Shown piece after piece: positions 16,794 to 24,303 of a stretch of 64,000 nucleotides of DNA. Source of the stretch: Actinopolymorpha pittospori. Its GTDB lineage: Bacteria; Actinomycetota; Actinomycetes; Propionibacteriales; Actinopolymorphaceae. The notes beneath the pieces are model-generated. The model did not search any database and had not been told where the DNA came from. It saw only the letters and a program-made list of their open reading frames with translations. Position 1 is the first letter of the stretch, and every line of letters starts with the position of its first letter. The stretch covers positions 8,928,001-8,992,000 of the forward strand of contig NZ_JADBEM010000001.1 of assembly GCF_014873875.1 (NCBI RefSeq). Direction: 5' to 3'. A program made the translations under genes and the position numbers.

Positions 16794-17885
16794 TTGCGAC
16801 CACAGATCAACCCTGCCCTTCGACGAGTCTGGCGTGACCCCGAGACCGTGCAGATCGGCCTGGACCCCGAACGCGCACTGGTGCTCACCGGACTCGACCC
16901 GGCCCTGCGCCACATCGTCGACGACCTCACCGGCGGCCAGACCCAGAACGCACAGACCCAGGACGCACTACTCGACGCCGCGCTGGCTCGCGGCGCCGAC
17001 TGTCAGGACTCGCGCCGCCTGTTACGGCTGCTCTGCGAGGGCGGGGCGCTGCTCGACGCGGATTCCGCGGCGGACGCGCTCGACGGGCTCGGCCCCGCCG
17101 AACGCGAGCGCCTCGCCCCCGACCTCGCCGCGCGTTCCCTCGTGACCCGGGGACTGGACGGCGGAGCGGCCGACCTTCGTCGTCGCCGCGCCACCCGCGT
17201 CTCGGTCTTCGGCGCCGGCCGGGTCGGCGCGTCGGTCGCCACGATGCTCGCCTCGGCCGGAGTCGGCCAGGTCAACGTCGTCGACCGGTGCATCGCGCGG
17301 CCGACCGATCTGGCGCCGGCCGGGTTGTCCGGCCGGGACATCGGCAGACCTCGCGCGGTCGGCGCGGCCCGCGCCGCGGCGGCCGCCGGGCCTTCGACCG
17401 AAGTGGGCACCGTCGGTGACGCCCGCGCCGCGGAGCGACCCGACATCGCCGTTCTCGCACCCGACGACGAACCCGACCGCGCGCTCGCCGACGCGCTCGT
17501 GCGGGCCGGCGTGCCGCATCTGGTGGTCAGGATCCGGGAGGCGCGGGCGATCCTCGGCCCGTTCGTCCTGCCGGGTGAGTCGTCCTGTGTCCGCTGCCAC
17601 GACCTGCACCGCGCCGCCCGCGACCCGCTCTGGCCGCGAGTCCTCGAGGAGGTCCTGGCCGCCCCCTGCGTCGCGCCCGCCTGCGACGTCGTACTCGCCA
17701 CCGGCATCGCCGCGCACGCGGTCCTCCACCTCCTGGCCTTCCTCGACGGCACCCGACCGGCGTCGGTCGACGCGACGGTGGAGATGACACTCCCGGCGGG
17801 GAGCCTGCGCCGCAGGTCCTGGTCCGCGCATCCGTCCTGCGGCTGCCACTGGGATCCCGAACCCGCCCCCTTCGTCGCGGCGTAG
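16794..17885 (+). CDS. ThiF/E1-like family protein
   Basis: About 363 residues. The C-terminal two-thirds is a Rossmann domain of the E1/ThiF superfamily, with VSVFGAGRVGASVATMLASAG and a following VVD acid. The N-terminal part resembles the leader-binding half seen in E1-like proteins. Cysteines in SSCVRCHDLHR, ACD and SCGCHWD may bind metal. The R finger and the adenylating Asp of true E1 enzymes are not obvious, so catalysis is uncertain. The TTG at 16794 is chosen because GGGGAGG stands six bases before it. It is a conserved actinobacterial gene in this neighbourhood; no TOMM-type precursor or cyclodehydratase is nearby. Confidence 0.75.
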   Translation: MRPQINPALRRVWRDPETVQIGLDPERALVLTGLDPALRHIVDDLTGGQTQNAQTQDALLDAALARGADCQDSRRLLRLLCEGGALLDADSAADALDGLGPAERERLAPDLAARSLVTRGLDGGAADLRRRRATRVSVFGAGRVGASVATMLASAGVGQVNVVDRCIARPTDLAPAGLSGRDIGRPRAVGAARAAAAAGPSTEVGTVGDARAAERPDIAVLAPDDEPDRALADALVRAGVPHLVVRIREARAILGPFVLPGESSCVRCHDLHRAARDPLWPRVLEEVLAAPCVAPACDVVLATGIAAHAVLHLLAFLDGTRPASVDATVEMTLPAGSLRRRSWSAHPSCGCHWDPEPAPFVAA

Positions 17886-17920
17886 CACCCATGTCGGTGG
17901 TTCGTCCTACGGTGACGCAC

Positions 17921-18778
17921 ATGAAATACGGCTTCGTGCTGCCTTATGGCGACGCCCGCACCGCCGCCGACCTCGCGGCGATCGCGGAGGAGCACGGTTG
18001 GGACGGATTCTTCGTCTGGGAAGGGATCTGGGCGATCGATGCCTGGGTCTCCCTCGCCGCGGCCGCGATGTGCACTGAGCGGATCCGGCTCGGCACCATG
18101 TTGACACCACTGCCGCGCCGCAAACCGTGGGAGCTCGCGGGTCAGACCTCCACGCTCGACAACCTCTCCGGCGGACGGGTCACGCTCTCCGTCGGGCTCG
18201 GCGTCAGCGGAGAGGACCGCTTCTGGCTGTTCGAGGACGACCCCGGTCGTCGCGTGCGGGCGGAGCGGCTCGACGAGGGGCTCGCCATGCTCGAGTCGCT
18301 CTGGCGAGAGGAGCCCTTCGAGTTCCACGGGACGCACTACCGCTCCCGTGTGATCGACACGTTGGAGCCACCCGCGCCGCCCGCCCCGGTCCAGAAGCCA
18401 CGGATCCCCGTGTGGGTCGTCGGTGGCTGGCCCCGGCCGAAGTCGATGCGCCGCGCCGCGCGATGGGACGGCTGGCTGCCCAACTACGCGCCGGTCGGCG
18501 CGACCGAGCGGCTCGAGTTCACCCCCGACCTGCTTCGCGCCGGAGTCGACTGGATCCGCGCACACCGGGCGGAGTCCGGACTCACGATGGACGGCTACGA
18601 CATCGTGATGGAGGGCAGCACCTCGGCCGACGACCCGCGCGGCGCCGCGGCGACCGTACGGCCCTGGGCCGACGCGGGCGCGACCTGGTGGCTCGACGCG
18701 ACGTGGGGCCTCGAACCCGCACGGGTGCGGGAGGAGTCCGAGCGCCGGCTCCGTGCCGGACCACCGACGCTCGACTGA
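17921..18778 (+). CDS. LLM-class flavin/F420-dependent oxidoreductase
   Basis: A luciferase-like monooxygenase superfamily protein of 285 residues from the ATG at 17921 (MKYGFVLPYGDAR, the typical first beta strand). An ATG 30 bases earlier is in frame but has no ribosome site. Family elements are WDGFFVWEG, RIRLGTMLTPLPRRKPWELA, TLDNLSGGRVTLSVGLG and PRIPVWVVGGWP. In actinobacteria most such enzymes use coenzyme F420, but some use FMN; the substrate is unknown. It starts 35 bases after the E1-like gene and may share its transcript. Confidence 0.88.
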   Translation: MKYGFVLPYGDARTAADLAAIAEEHGWDGFFVWEGIWAIDAWVSLAAAAMCTERIRLGTMLTPLPRRKPWELAGQTSTLDNLSGGRVTLSVGLGVSGEDRFWLFEDDPGRRVRAERLDEGLAMLESLWREEPFEFHGTHYRSRVIDTLEPPAPPAPVQKPRIPVWVVGGWPRPKSMRRAARWDGWLPNYAPVGATERLEFTPDLLRAGVDWIRAHRAESGLTMDGYDIVMEGSTSADDPRGAAATVRPWADAGATWWLDATWGLEPARVREESERRLRAGPPTLD

Positions 18779-18949
18779 GAGCGGGGCGGGGAGGCGACGC
18801 GGCGGTCGTCTCGTGCCGGTGATGCCGCTTCGGGGCGAAATGTCGGGATCGCATCGATCAGTCGGCCGCGGGATGGTCGACTGGTGAATGACGATGATCT
18901 ACGCCCTCGGTAGGACGATCAGTTTGACGTCTACCTGGACAATGGACGG

Positions 18950-20311
18950 GTGAGCGATCTCCCCCGCAATCCCGTCGCCCGGACCGCACGACTCGCGAGC
19001 CTCCCGTTGGGCATCGCCGGACGCACGGCTCTCGGGTTGGGCAAGCGCTTGGGCGGCAAGCCGGCCGAAATCGTCCTTTCCGAGGCACAACGTCGTACGG
19101 CCGAGCAGCTCTTCAAGGTGCTGGGCGAACTCAAGGGCGGCGCCATGAAGTTCGGGCAGGCGCTCTCGATCTTCGAGGCCGCCCTCCCCGAGGAACTCGC
19201 CGCCCCCTACCGCGCCACGTTGACGAAGCTGCAGGACTCCGCTCCCCCGATGCCGGCCAAGACCGTGCACCGGGTGCTGGCGGAGGAACTCGGCGCCAAC
19301 TGGCGGCGGCGACTGCGCCACTTCGACGACAAGCCCGCGGCCGCGGCCTCCATCGGCCAGGTCCACCGCGCCCAGTGGACGGATGGTCGGGACGTCGCGG
19401 TCAAGATCCAGTACCCCGGAGCCGCGGAGGCCCTGCGTTCCGACCTCAACCAGATCGGCCGGCTCAGTCGGCTGTTCACGGCCTGGATGCCCGGCCTGGA
19501 GATCAAGCCGCTGGTCGCAGAGCTCAAGGAACGCATCGGGGAGGAGCTCGACTACAGCCTCGAGGCGGAGGCCCAGGAGGGCTTCGCGAAGGCGTTCGAC
19601 GGTGACCCCGAGATCGCCGTACCGCACGTCCGCCTGCACACGAGTCGCGTGCTCGTCACCGACTGGCTGGACGGCACTCCGCTCAGCGCGGTGATCGCCG
19701 ATGGCACCCAGGAGGAACGCGACCGGGCCGGGCTTCTTCTCGTTCGCTTCCTCTTCTCCGGCCCAGCCCGCGCCGGCCTGCTCCACGCCGACCCGCATCC
19801 CGGCAACTTCCGCATCACCCCCGACGGCCGTCTCGGCGTCCTCGACTACGGCCTGGTCGCGCGACTGCCGGACGGGTTTCCGCCGCAGATCGGCCGGCTG
19901 CTCCGGATCGGGCTGGACGGCGACAGCGAGCGGGTCCTCGAAGGGTTGCGCGCGGAGGGATTCATCAAGCCGCACATCGAGATCGACGCAGAGGACCTGC
20001 ACGACTATCTGAAGCCCTTCACCGAACCCGCCCGCGAGCCGACGTTCCGGTTCAACCGCGAGTGGATGCGCACGCAGTTCCAGCGGATCACCGACGTTCG
20101 CGGCTCGAGCGCGAAGACGGCGTTCAAGTTGAACCTTCCACCGTCCTACGCGCTCATCCACCGGGTGTGGAGCGGCGGCATCGGGGTGCTCGCCCAACTT
20201 GGTGCCGAGGCGCCGTTCCGGGGCGAACTCGAGCGCTGGCTGCCCGGCTTCGTCGACGACGATCGGCCGGAGCTGCCCGAGAAGTCGACGAGCGGCGAGG
20301 CCCTGGGCTGA
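18950..20311 (+). CDS. ABC1/AarF/UbiB atypical kinase family protein
   Basis: A 453-residue member of the UbiB family (Rv3197 type). Diagnostic motifs are the KxGQ inhibitory segment (KFGQ, residues 67-70), AAASIGQVHRAQ, the invariant Lys in VAVKIQYPG, the ExD-like EELDYSLEA, the catalytic-loop counterpart HADPHPGNF and the metal-binding LDYG. Such proteins have ATPase or kinase-like activity and are linked to quinone and lipid metabolism; the mycobacterial homologue has been tied to macrolide tolerance. It lies on the opposite strand to whiB7, as in mycobacteria. The GTG start has a weak upstream site. Confidence 0.92.
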   Translation: MSDLPRNPVARTARLASLPLGIAGRTALGLGKRLGGKPAEIVLSEAQRRTAEQLFKVLGELKGGAMKFGQALSIFEAALPEELAAPYRATLTKLQDSAPPMPAKTVHRVLAEELGANWRRRLRHFDDKPAAAASIGQVHRAQWTDGRDVAVKIQYPGAAEALRSDLNQIGRLSRLFTAWMPGLEIKPLVAELKERIGEELDYSLEAEAQEGFAKAFDGDPEIAVPHVRLHTSRVLVTDWLDGTPLSAVIADGTQEERDRAGLLLVRFLFSGPARAGLLHADPHPGNFRITPDGRLGVLDYGLVARLPDGFPPQIGRLLRIGLDGDSERVLEGLRAEGFIKPHIEIDAEDLHDYLKPFTEPAREPTFRFNREWMRTQFQRITDVRGSSAKTAFKLNLPPSYALIHRVWSGGIGVLAQLGAEAPFRGELERWLPGFVDDDRPELPEKSTSGEALG

Positions 20312-20356
20312 GGTGGGCCTCGGGTGCTTTCTCGTTCGAGGCGGGCAACCGTTCTT

Positions 20357-20398
20357 CGGCTACCAGGTCCTACGGCTACCAGGTCCTTCGGCTACCAG
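20357..20398. repeat. 16-base direct repeat at the end of the zinc-ribbon gene
   Basis: The unit CGGCTACCAGGTCCTA occurs at 20357, again with one change at 20373, and partially at 20389. The third, partial copy overlaps the last codons of the minus-strand zinc-ribbon gene, so the extra copies look like duplications of its 3' end. Confidence 0.8.
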
Positions 20399-20553
20399 TA
20401 GGTGCGGTCCAGCCTGCCTTCGATGTTGCGTACGTTGTCGCGGGCGCAACGGTCGCAGTAGTGCGTGATGAGGCCGCGCTCCAGCGTCATCACCCAGGTG
20501 AGTGGTAGCTCGTCGCTGGGCGCGGAGACGCCACACAGCTCGCACTCGATCAT
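20392..20553 (-). CDS. Small zinc-ribbon protein
   Basis: A 53-residue protein with CELCG near the N-terminus and CDRCARDN near the C-terminus, a pair of CxxC motifs able to bind one zinc. Between them is LTWVMTLERGLITHYC, a short beta-rich core. It resembles small actinobacterial proteins of unknown function located close to whiB7/uvrD2. The ATG at 20553 is preceded by AGGGGGGA. No partner can be inferred. Confidence 0.75.
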   Translation of the reverse strand: MIECELCGVSAPSDELPLTWVMTLERGLITHYCDRCARDNVRNIEGRLDRTYW

Positions 20554-20700
20554 GGACTCTCGTCCCCCCTCGAAGCGATCATCCGACCGCCGGTGTCGTT
20601 CGTCGTTGCGGGAACCATGCTCCTCGCTGAACGTGACAACAACGCTACGGACACCCGGCCAAAAGTCCTTTCTTTTGTCCGCCCCTGTCCGCGGCCGGAC

Positions 20701-20754
20701 GTGTCGCCGGGCGAAGCCAGACGTGTAGCCGGGCGAAGCCGGACGTGTAGCCGG
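20701..20754. repeat. 22-base tandem repeat, 2.5 copies
   Basis: Copies start at 20701, 20723 and 20745; the unit is GTGTAGCCGGGCGAAGCCGG plus AC, with two changes in the first copy. It lies in the intergenic space next to a terminator and is not coding as far as I can see. Confidence 0.85.
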
Positions 20755-20766
20755 AAGGAACGACAA

Positions 20767-20798
20767 GGCCGGGGCACCGCAACCGCGGTGCCCCGGCC
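20767..20798. terminator. Strong hairpin terminator
   Basis: A perfect 14-base-pair stem (20767-20780 with 20785-20798) and loop AACC. On the minus strand it is followed by TTGTCGTTCC. It stands 41 bases past the stop of the small minus-strand gene downstream of whiB7 and would end that transcript. Confidence 0.85.
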
Positions 20799-20839
20799 CA
20801 CTGTCGTCGTACGCGCTACGAGGCTCGATCCGGGTCAGC

Positions 20840-21004
20840 TCAGACGAACCGCGCGCGCACCAGTCGCGCTTGCATCGCGACCTTCTGCGCCTTGCGGCTC
20901 AACCGGCGCGCGCGAACAAGCTGCGCGGCCCGCCGAATGTCCCGGGTGGACTCGACGCGCTGACGTATCTGCGCGCGTGCGAGGTCTTCGTGGAGCAGAT
21001 GCAT
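20840..21004 (-). CDS. Small basic protein of unknown function
   Basis: About 54 residues from the ATG at 21004, which has AAGGGC upstream. The sequence starts MHLLHEDLARAQ and is then almost wholly Arg/Ala/Gln-rich and helical (VRARRLSRKAQKVAMQARL), a pattern common to short basic actinobacterial proteins. An extension to 21091 is in frame but without a ribosome site. It is downstream of whiB7 on the same strand and ends before a strong terminator. Confidence 0.55.
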   Translation of the reverse strand: MHLLHEDLARAQIRQRVESTRDIRRAAQLVRARRLSRKAQKVAMQARLVRARFV

Positions 21005-21159
21005 GGTGGTGCCCTTCGTGCTGATGTCGTTCGCTGCTGTGACCCGGATGGCCGGGGTGAGTTCGTGGTCTTCCAGGAAGTGATCAGTCATGGGGTTCTC
21101 TTAGTCAGTGGAGGCGACGGACCGGCGCGACCGGGCCGACGTTCTCGGGCGGGTGAGGG

Positions 21160-21441
21160 TTACGCGGCGACTTCGTTCTTGCGGGGACGTCCACGCGGAC
21201 GCTTGCGCGGTACGACCACGCCGGCGATGAAGAGTTCGCCTCCCCAGACACCCCACGGCTCACGCCGAGCGAGGGCGCCGTCGAGGCACTCCCGCCTGAT
21301 GGGGCAGGCCTGGCAGATGGCTTTGGCGAACTCGACATCCGCCGGCGACTCCGCGAAGAAGAGTTCCGGATCGGATGCGCGGCAGGGAAGCTCCGCCTCC
21401 GCTACGACGTCGGGTACGGCGTCGAGGACGCTAAGACTCAC
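21160..21441 (-). CDS. whiB7: WhiB-family redox-sensing regulator WhiB7 with AT-hook
   Basis: A 93-residue [4Fe-4S] regulator. The cluster ligands are Cys20, Cys43, Cys46 and Cys52; the turn EPWGVWGGE follows; and the C-terminus carries the AT-hook RPRGRPRK that defines WhiB7. In mycobacteria and streptomycetes WhiB7 binds the principal sigma factor and activates intrinsic antibiotic-resistance genes. It also activates its own promoter after ribosome inhibition. The GTG start has a near-perfect AAGGAGGTGA site nine bases ahead. It is transcribed from a promoter nearly 590 bases upstream through a leader with an attenuator. Neighbours uvrD2 and the ABC1 kinase match the mycobacterial order. 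Confidence 0.95.
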   Translation of the reverse strand: MSLSVLDAVPDVVAEAELPCRASDPELFFAESPADVEFAKAICQACPIRRECLDGALARREPWGVWGGELFIAGVVVPRKRPRGRPRKNEVAA

Positions 21442-21697
21442 TTCCAGTCACCTCCTTGTGTCCTGGTGTCGTGTGGTTCGTCGTCCTGGTGGTGCTGCCG
21501 TTGCTGGTCGTGGTGCCTGTCGTGCTGGTCGTGGTGCCTGTCGTGCTGGTCGTGGTGCCTGTCGTGCGGGTGGTGCAGGTATCGCTGGTGCTGCTGTGGT
21601 GCTGGCTCATGACTGCCGCCGTCCGGTTCGGAAAACAAAAAGGCCGCGGATCCCTGGTCGGGATTCCGCGGCCTTGGAGGCGCCGGTCTTGTGTCAT
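21431..21697 (-). CDS. Upstream ORF 2 of the whiB7 leader (Thr-rich, overlaps whiB7 start)
   Basis: An 88-codon frame whose ATG (21695-21697) overlaps the TGA of upstream ORF 1 as ATGA. It runs through the whole attenuator stem and the 21-base repeats, and ends with TAG at 21431-21433, 11 bases inside whiB7. The repeats encode three copies of a TTGTTTS-like heptad within a Thr-rich tail. It has no independent ribosome site, so it could only be read by re-initiation after ORF 1. I regard it as a regulatory frame rather than a functional protein; no homologue is recognised. Confidence 0.45.
   Translation of the reverse strand: MTQDRRLQGRGIPTRDPRPFCFPNRTAAVMSQHHSSTSDTCTTRTTGTTTSTTGTTTSTTGTTTSNGSTTRTTNHTTPGHKEVTGSES
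21503..21565. repeat. 21-base perfect tandem repeat, three copies, in the whiB7 leader
   Basis: The unit, on the plus strand, starts GCTGGTCGTGGTGCCTGTCG and is 21 bases long; copies begin at 21503, 21524 and 21545 without a mismatch. On the transcribed strand the region is rich in C and A and poor in G and U. It separates the attenuator from the whiB7 ribosome site. Confidence 0.9.
21632..21675 (-). terminator. Intrinsic terminator/attenuator in whiB7 leader
   Basis: On the minus strand a 15-base-pair stem with one bulged A (21660-21675 with 21640-21654) and a five-base loop, followed by TTTTTGTTTT. This is the strongest intrinsic terminator in the window and stands inside the leader, about 190 bases before the whiB7 start. 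This is the expected place for the attenuator known from whiB7 leaders in other actinobacteria. Confidence 0.9.
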
Positions 21698-21705
21698 AAG
21701 ACCGG
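21683..21705 (-). promoter_or_regulatory. Leader hairpin holding the uORF1 stop and uORF2 start
   Basis: A perfect eight-base-pair stem (CCGGTCTT, 21683-21690, with AAGACCGG, 21698-21705) and a seven-base loop. On the transcribed strand the loop contains ATGAC: the TGA ends upstream ORF 1 and the ATG begins upstream ORF 2. It precedes the terminator by eight bases, so a ribosome stalled here would alter both structures. Confidence 0.75.
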
Positions 21706-21975
21706 TGGGCTCCAGGCTGGAACACCCGACAGTGGGGCCTTGGTGCGCGAAGCGGGAACATCGATGCCCGGGACGTAGACCGGGAGCACCGGGGAAATGA
21801 CGCCGTCACGACGGCCGGCGAGGCCGGCAACGAGGACGTCGAACCCTCCGCAAGACACACTGGTCCCCTGGAACGGGAGCTGGACATGCGAAACGGCGGT
21901 CCTCGCAAGGGAAACCTTGGAGAAGATGGCGCCGGCCGTCAGCTCACGCGACTTGTCAGTCGAAGTGATCATCAC
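21694..21975 (-). CDS. Upstream ORF 1 of the whiB7 leader
   Basis: A frame of 93 codons starting GTG-ATG (21975 or 21972) six to nine bases after an excellent AGAGGAGG site. It ends in ...AWSPPVL with its stop in the loop of a hairpin just before the attenuator. The last sense codon is TTA, rare in such GC-rich genomes, and codon use is less GC-biased at third positions than in neighbouring genes. whiB7 leaders in other actinobacteria contain a translated upstream ORF whose translation status controls termination. This one is long for that role, so a real small protein cannot be excluded. Confidence 0.7.
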   Translation of the reverse strand: MMITSTDKSRELTAGAIFSKVSLARTAVSHVQLPFQGTSVSCGGFDVLVAGLAGRRDGVISPVLPVYVPGIDVPASRTKAPLSGVPAWSPPVL

Positions 21976-22034
21976 GGGCCACCTCCTCTCGGTTCAGACA
22001 TGCCACACCACGCATCGGCGGCGGGGTCGTGAAG

Positions 22035-22073
22035 ACAGTACGCCTTCGAGCACGGGCCCGGCAACGGAATTAA
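22035..22073 (-). promoter_or_regulatory. whiB7 promoter with AT-rich WhiB7-binding element
   Basis: On the minus strand: -35 TTGCCG (22059-22064), an 18-base spacer and -10 TACTGT (22035-22040). An AT-rich TTAATT (22068-22073) lies four bases upstream of the -35. WhiB7-dependent promoters carry such an AT element just before the -35, where the AT-hook binds. The predicted transcript begins near 22028, giving a leader of about 587 bases. Confidence 0.75.
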
Positions 22074-22128
22074 GCGAGGAGTCTCAGGGTTTCCTGATTC
22101 GCGTCCGCTCCGCGCGCGACCAACCGGT

Positions 22129-24303
22129 TCAGGAGTCGGGATCCGCCGCCTCGTCGAGGGCGTCACCGCCACAGATCGCGAGCACGGCGTCGGCGTAGCG
22201 CGCGAGTTTGGTGGCCCCGACGCCAGGGATCACAGCCAACTCCGACTGCGCGGACGGGCGTGCCTCGGCGATCGCGATCAGCGTCGCGTCGGTGAAGACG
22301 CAGTAGGCGGGCACGCGTTGTTCCTGGGCCTGCTCGAGGCGCCAGCCCCGCAGGCGTTCGAACATCGCCTCGTCGTAGGTGGCCGGGCACTCCGCGCAGC
22401 GGCCCACCTTGCGTTCGCTGGCGTCGTGGAGTGGCTGCCCGCAACTGCGGCAGCGCGCCACCGAGCGGGTCGTGGCCTTGCGGCCGCCACGCTCACCGGC
22501 CGTTCCCGCCGAGCCGGCGTCACTGGCCGCGCCGCCCTTCGGCCGAACGGCGGAGAGGAAGCGGGACGGCGAACGGCGCCCGCGTCCGCCGGGTGTGCGG
22601 GAGCGGGACCAGGAGATGCTCAGGTGCTCACGAGCCCGGGTCACCCCGACATAGAGCAGGCGGCGTTCCTCCTCCACCTGGTCGGGGGTCTCGGCGTAGG
22701 TGATCGGCACGGTGCCCTCGTGGATGCCGGTCAGGAAGACAGCGTCCCATTCCAACCCTTTCGCGGCATGCAGGGTGGCGAGGGTCACGCCGTCGGCGGC
22801 CGGGGCGTGCTGGGCGGCGACCCGTTCCTCGACCAGCGCGACGAAGGTGGCGAGGTCGGCGTCGGGCCGCTCCTTCGCGAGATCGGCCGCGAGCGAGGCG
22901 AGGGCGACCAGGGACTCCCAGCGTTCGCGGACGGCACCCGAGCCGGTCGGCGGCTCCGGCGTCCACCCCGTCGCGGCGAGGACGGCGTGCACGTCGGCGA
23001 CCAGCCCGGCTCCGGACGTCTCGGCGGCCCGGACCGATCCACGGAGCAGGACGATCGCCTCGCGGACCTCCGGCCGGTCGAAGAAGCGCTCGGCGCCGCG
23101 GACGAGGTAGCGGACGCCGCGCTCGGCGAGCGCCTGCTCGAAGGCCTCCGACTGAGCGTTGACCCGGAACAGGACGGCGATCTCGCGGAGCGGGGTTCCG
23201 CGCGAGGCGAGGCGCTGGACGGCGCGGGCCACCGCGTCGGCCTCCTCCACCTCGTCGGCGTACTCCGTGAAGACCGGCGGCGGACCGTCGGGCCGCTGCG
23301 CCCGCAGCGTCAGCCGGTGCCGGCTCGCCTCGCCGCGCGCACCGGCCAGCAGCCCGTTGGCGACCTTCACCACCTGGGGCGTGGAGCGATAGTCGCGCTC
23401 GAGGCGGACGACGGTGGCGTCCTGGTGCCGCCGGGTGAAGTCGAGGAGGTAGGACGGCGAAGCGCCGGCGAAGGAGTAGATCGTCTGGCTCGCGTCACCG
23501 ACCACGCAGACGTCGGAGCGGTCGCCGAGCCACAGGTCGAGCAGCGTCTGCTGGACCGGGCTGACGTCCTGGTACTCGTCGACCACGAAATGGCGGTACT
23601 GGGACCGGATGGCCGCGGCCACCTTCGGCGCGTCGGCGAGCAGCGCGACCGCGCAGAGCAGGACGTCCTCGAGGTCGATCTGGCCGCGGTCGCGACGGAT
23701 CTCCTCATAGGCGGCGAAGACGTGGGACACGGTGGCGGCGTCGTAGCCGGCGAGCTGGCGACCGGCCTTGGCCGCGAGCGTCGGGTAGTCGTCCGGCCGT
23801 ACGTTGCTGACCTTGGCCCACTCGATCTCGCCCGCGAGGTCGCGCCGCCCCGCGAGATCGGCGGGGACCCGGCAACGGGCCGCCGCCTCGGCGACGAAGC
23901 GCAGCTTGCTCGAGACGATCGGCGGGAGTTCGGAGTGGTAGACCTGCGGCCAGAAGTAGCGCGCCTGCCGCAGAGCGGCGGAGTGGAACGTGCGGGCCTG
24001 GACGCCGGTGACGCCGAGCTCACGAAGCCGGGTGCGCATCTCGCCGGCCGCCCGGGTGGTGAACGTGACCGCGAGCACGGTCTGGGCCTGCCATCGCCCG
24101 GACAGGACGGCGTAGGCGATCCGGTGCGTGATCGCGCGGGTCTTGCCGGTGCCCGCTCCGGCGAGAATGCAGAGCGGTCCGTCCAGTGAGGTCGCCGCCG
24201 CCCGCTGCTCCGGATCAAGCGCCGCGAGCACCTCGTCAGGGGTGGGTGCCTGCGGTGGGGCCGGAGCGGTGCCGGGCGAGCCGGCCGCGAGAACGTCTGT
24301 CAT
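22129..24303 (-). CDS. uvrD2: ATP-dependent DNA helicase UvrD2 with HRDC domain
   Basis: A superfamily 1A helicase of 724 residues. Motifs are Walker A AGAGTGKTRAI, TFTTRAAGEMRTRL (Ia), VVDEYQDVSPVQQ (II), GDASQTIYSFAGA (III), ERDYRSTPQVV (IV), TLHAAKGLEWDAVFL (V) and EEERRLLYVGVTRARE (VI). After ~residue 600 comes a CRSCG...CAECP four-cysteine motif and a C-terminal HRDC domain (VIPGVGATKLARYADAVLAI). This is the architecture of mycobacterial UvrD2, which needs the tetracysteine element for unwinding. It lies between whiB7 and mycoredoxin, as in mycobacteria. Confidence 0.95.
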   Translation of the reverse strand: MTDVLAAGSPGTAPAPPQAPTPDEVLAALDPEQRAAATSLDGPLCILAGAGTGKTRAITHRIAYAVLSGRWQAQTVLAVTFTTRAAGEMRTRLRELGVTGVQARTFHSAALRQARYFWPQVYHSELPPIVSSKLRFVAEAAARCRVPADLAGRRDLAGEIEWAKVSNVRPDDYPTLAAKAGRQLAGYDAATVSHVFAAYEEIRRDRGQIDLEDVLLCAVALLADAPKVAAAIRSQYRHFVVDEYQDVSPVQQTLLDLWLGDRSDVCVVGDASQTIYSFAGASPSYLLDFTRRHQDATVVRLERDYRSTPQVVKVANGLLAGARGEASRHRLTLRAQRPDGPPPVFTEYADEVEEADAVARAVQRLASRGTPLREIAVLFRVNAQSEAFEQALAERGVRYLVRGAERFFDRPEVREAIVLLRGSVRAAETSGAGLVADVHAVLAATGWTPEPPTGSGAVRERWESLVALASLAADLAKERPDADLATFVALVEERVAAQHAPAADGVTLATLHAAKGLEWDAVFLTGIHEGTVPITYAETPDQVEEERRLLYVGVTRAREHLSISWSRSRTPGGRGRRSPSRFLSAVRPKGGAASDAGSAGTAGERGGRKATTRSVARCRSCGQPLHDASERKVGRCAECPATYDEAMFERLRGWRLEQAQEQRVPAYCVFTDATLIAIAEARPSAQSELAVIPGVGATKLARYADAVLAICGGDALDEAADPDS

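Noticed and set aside
21503..21565. CRISPR array
   Set aside because: The three 21-base units are directly contiguous, with no spacers and no cas genes; it is a tandem repeat within a leader.
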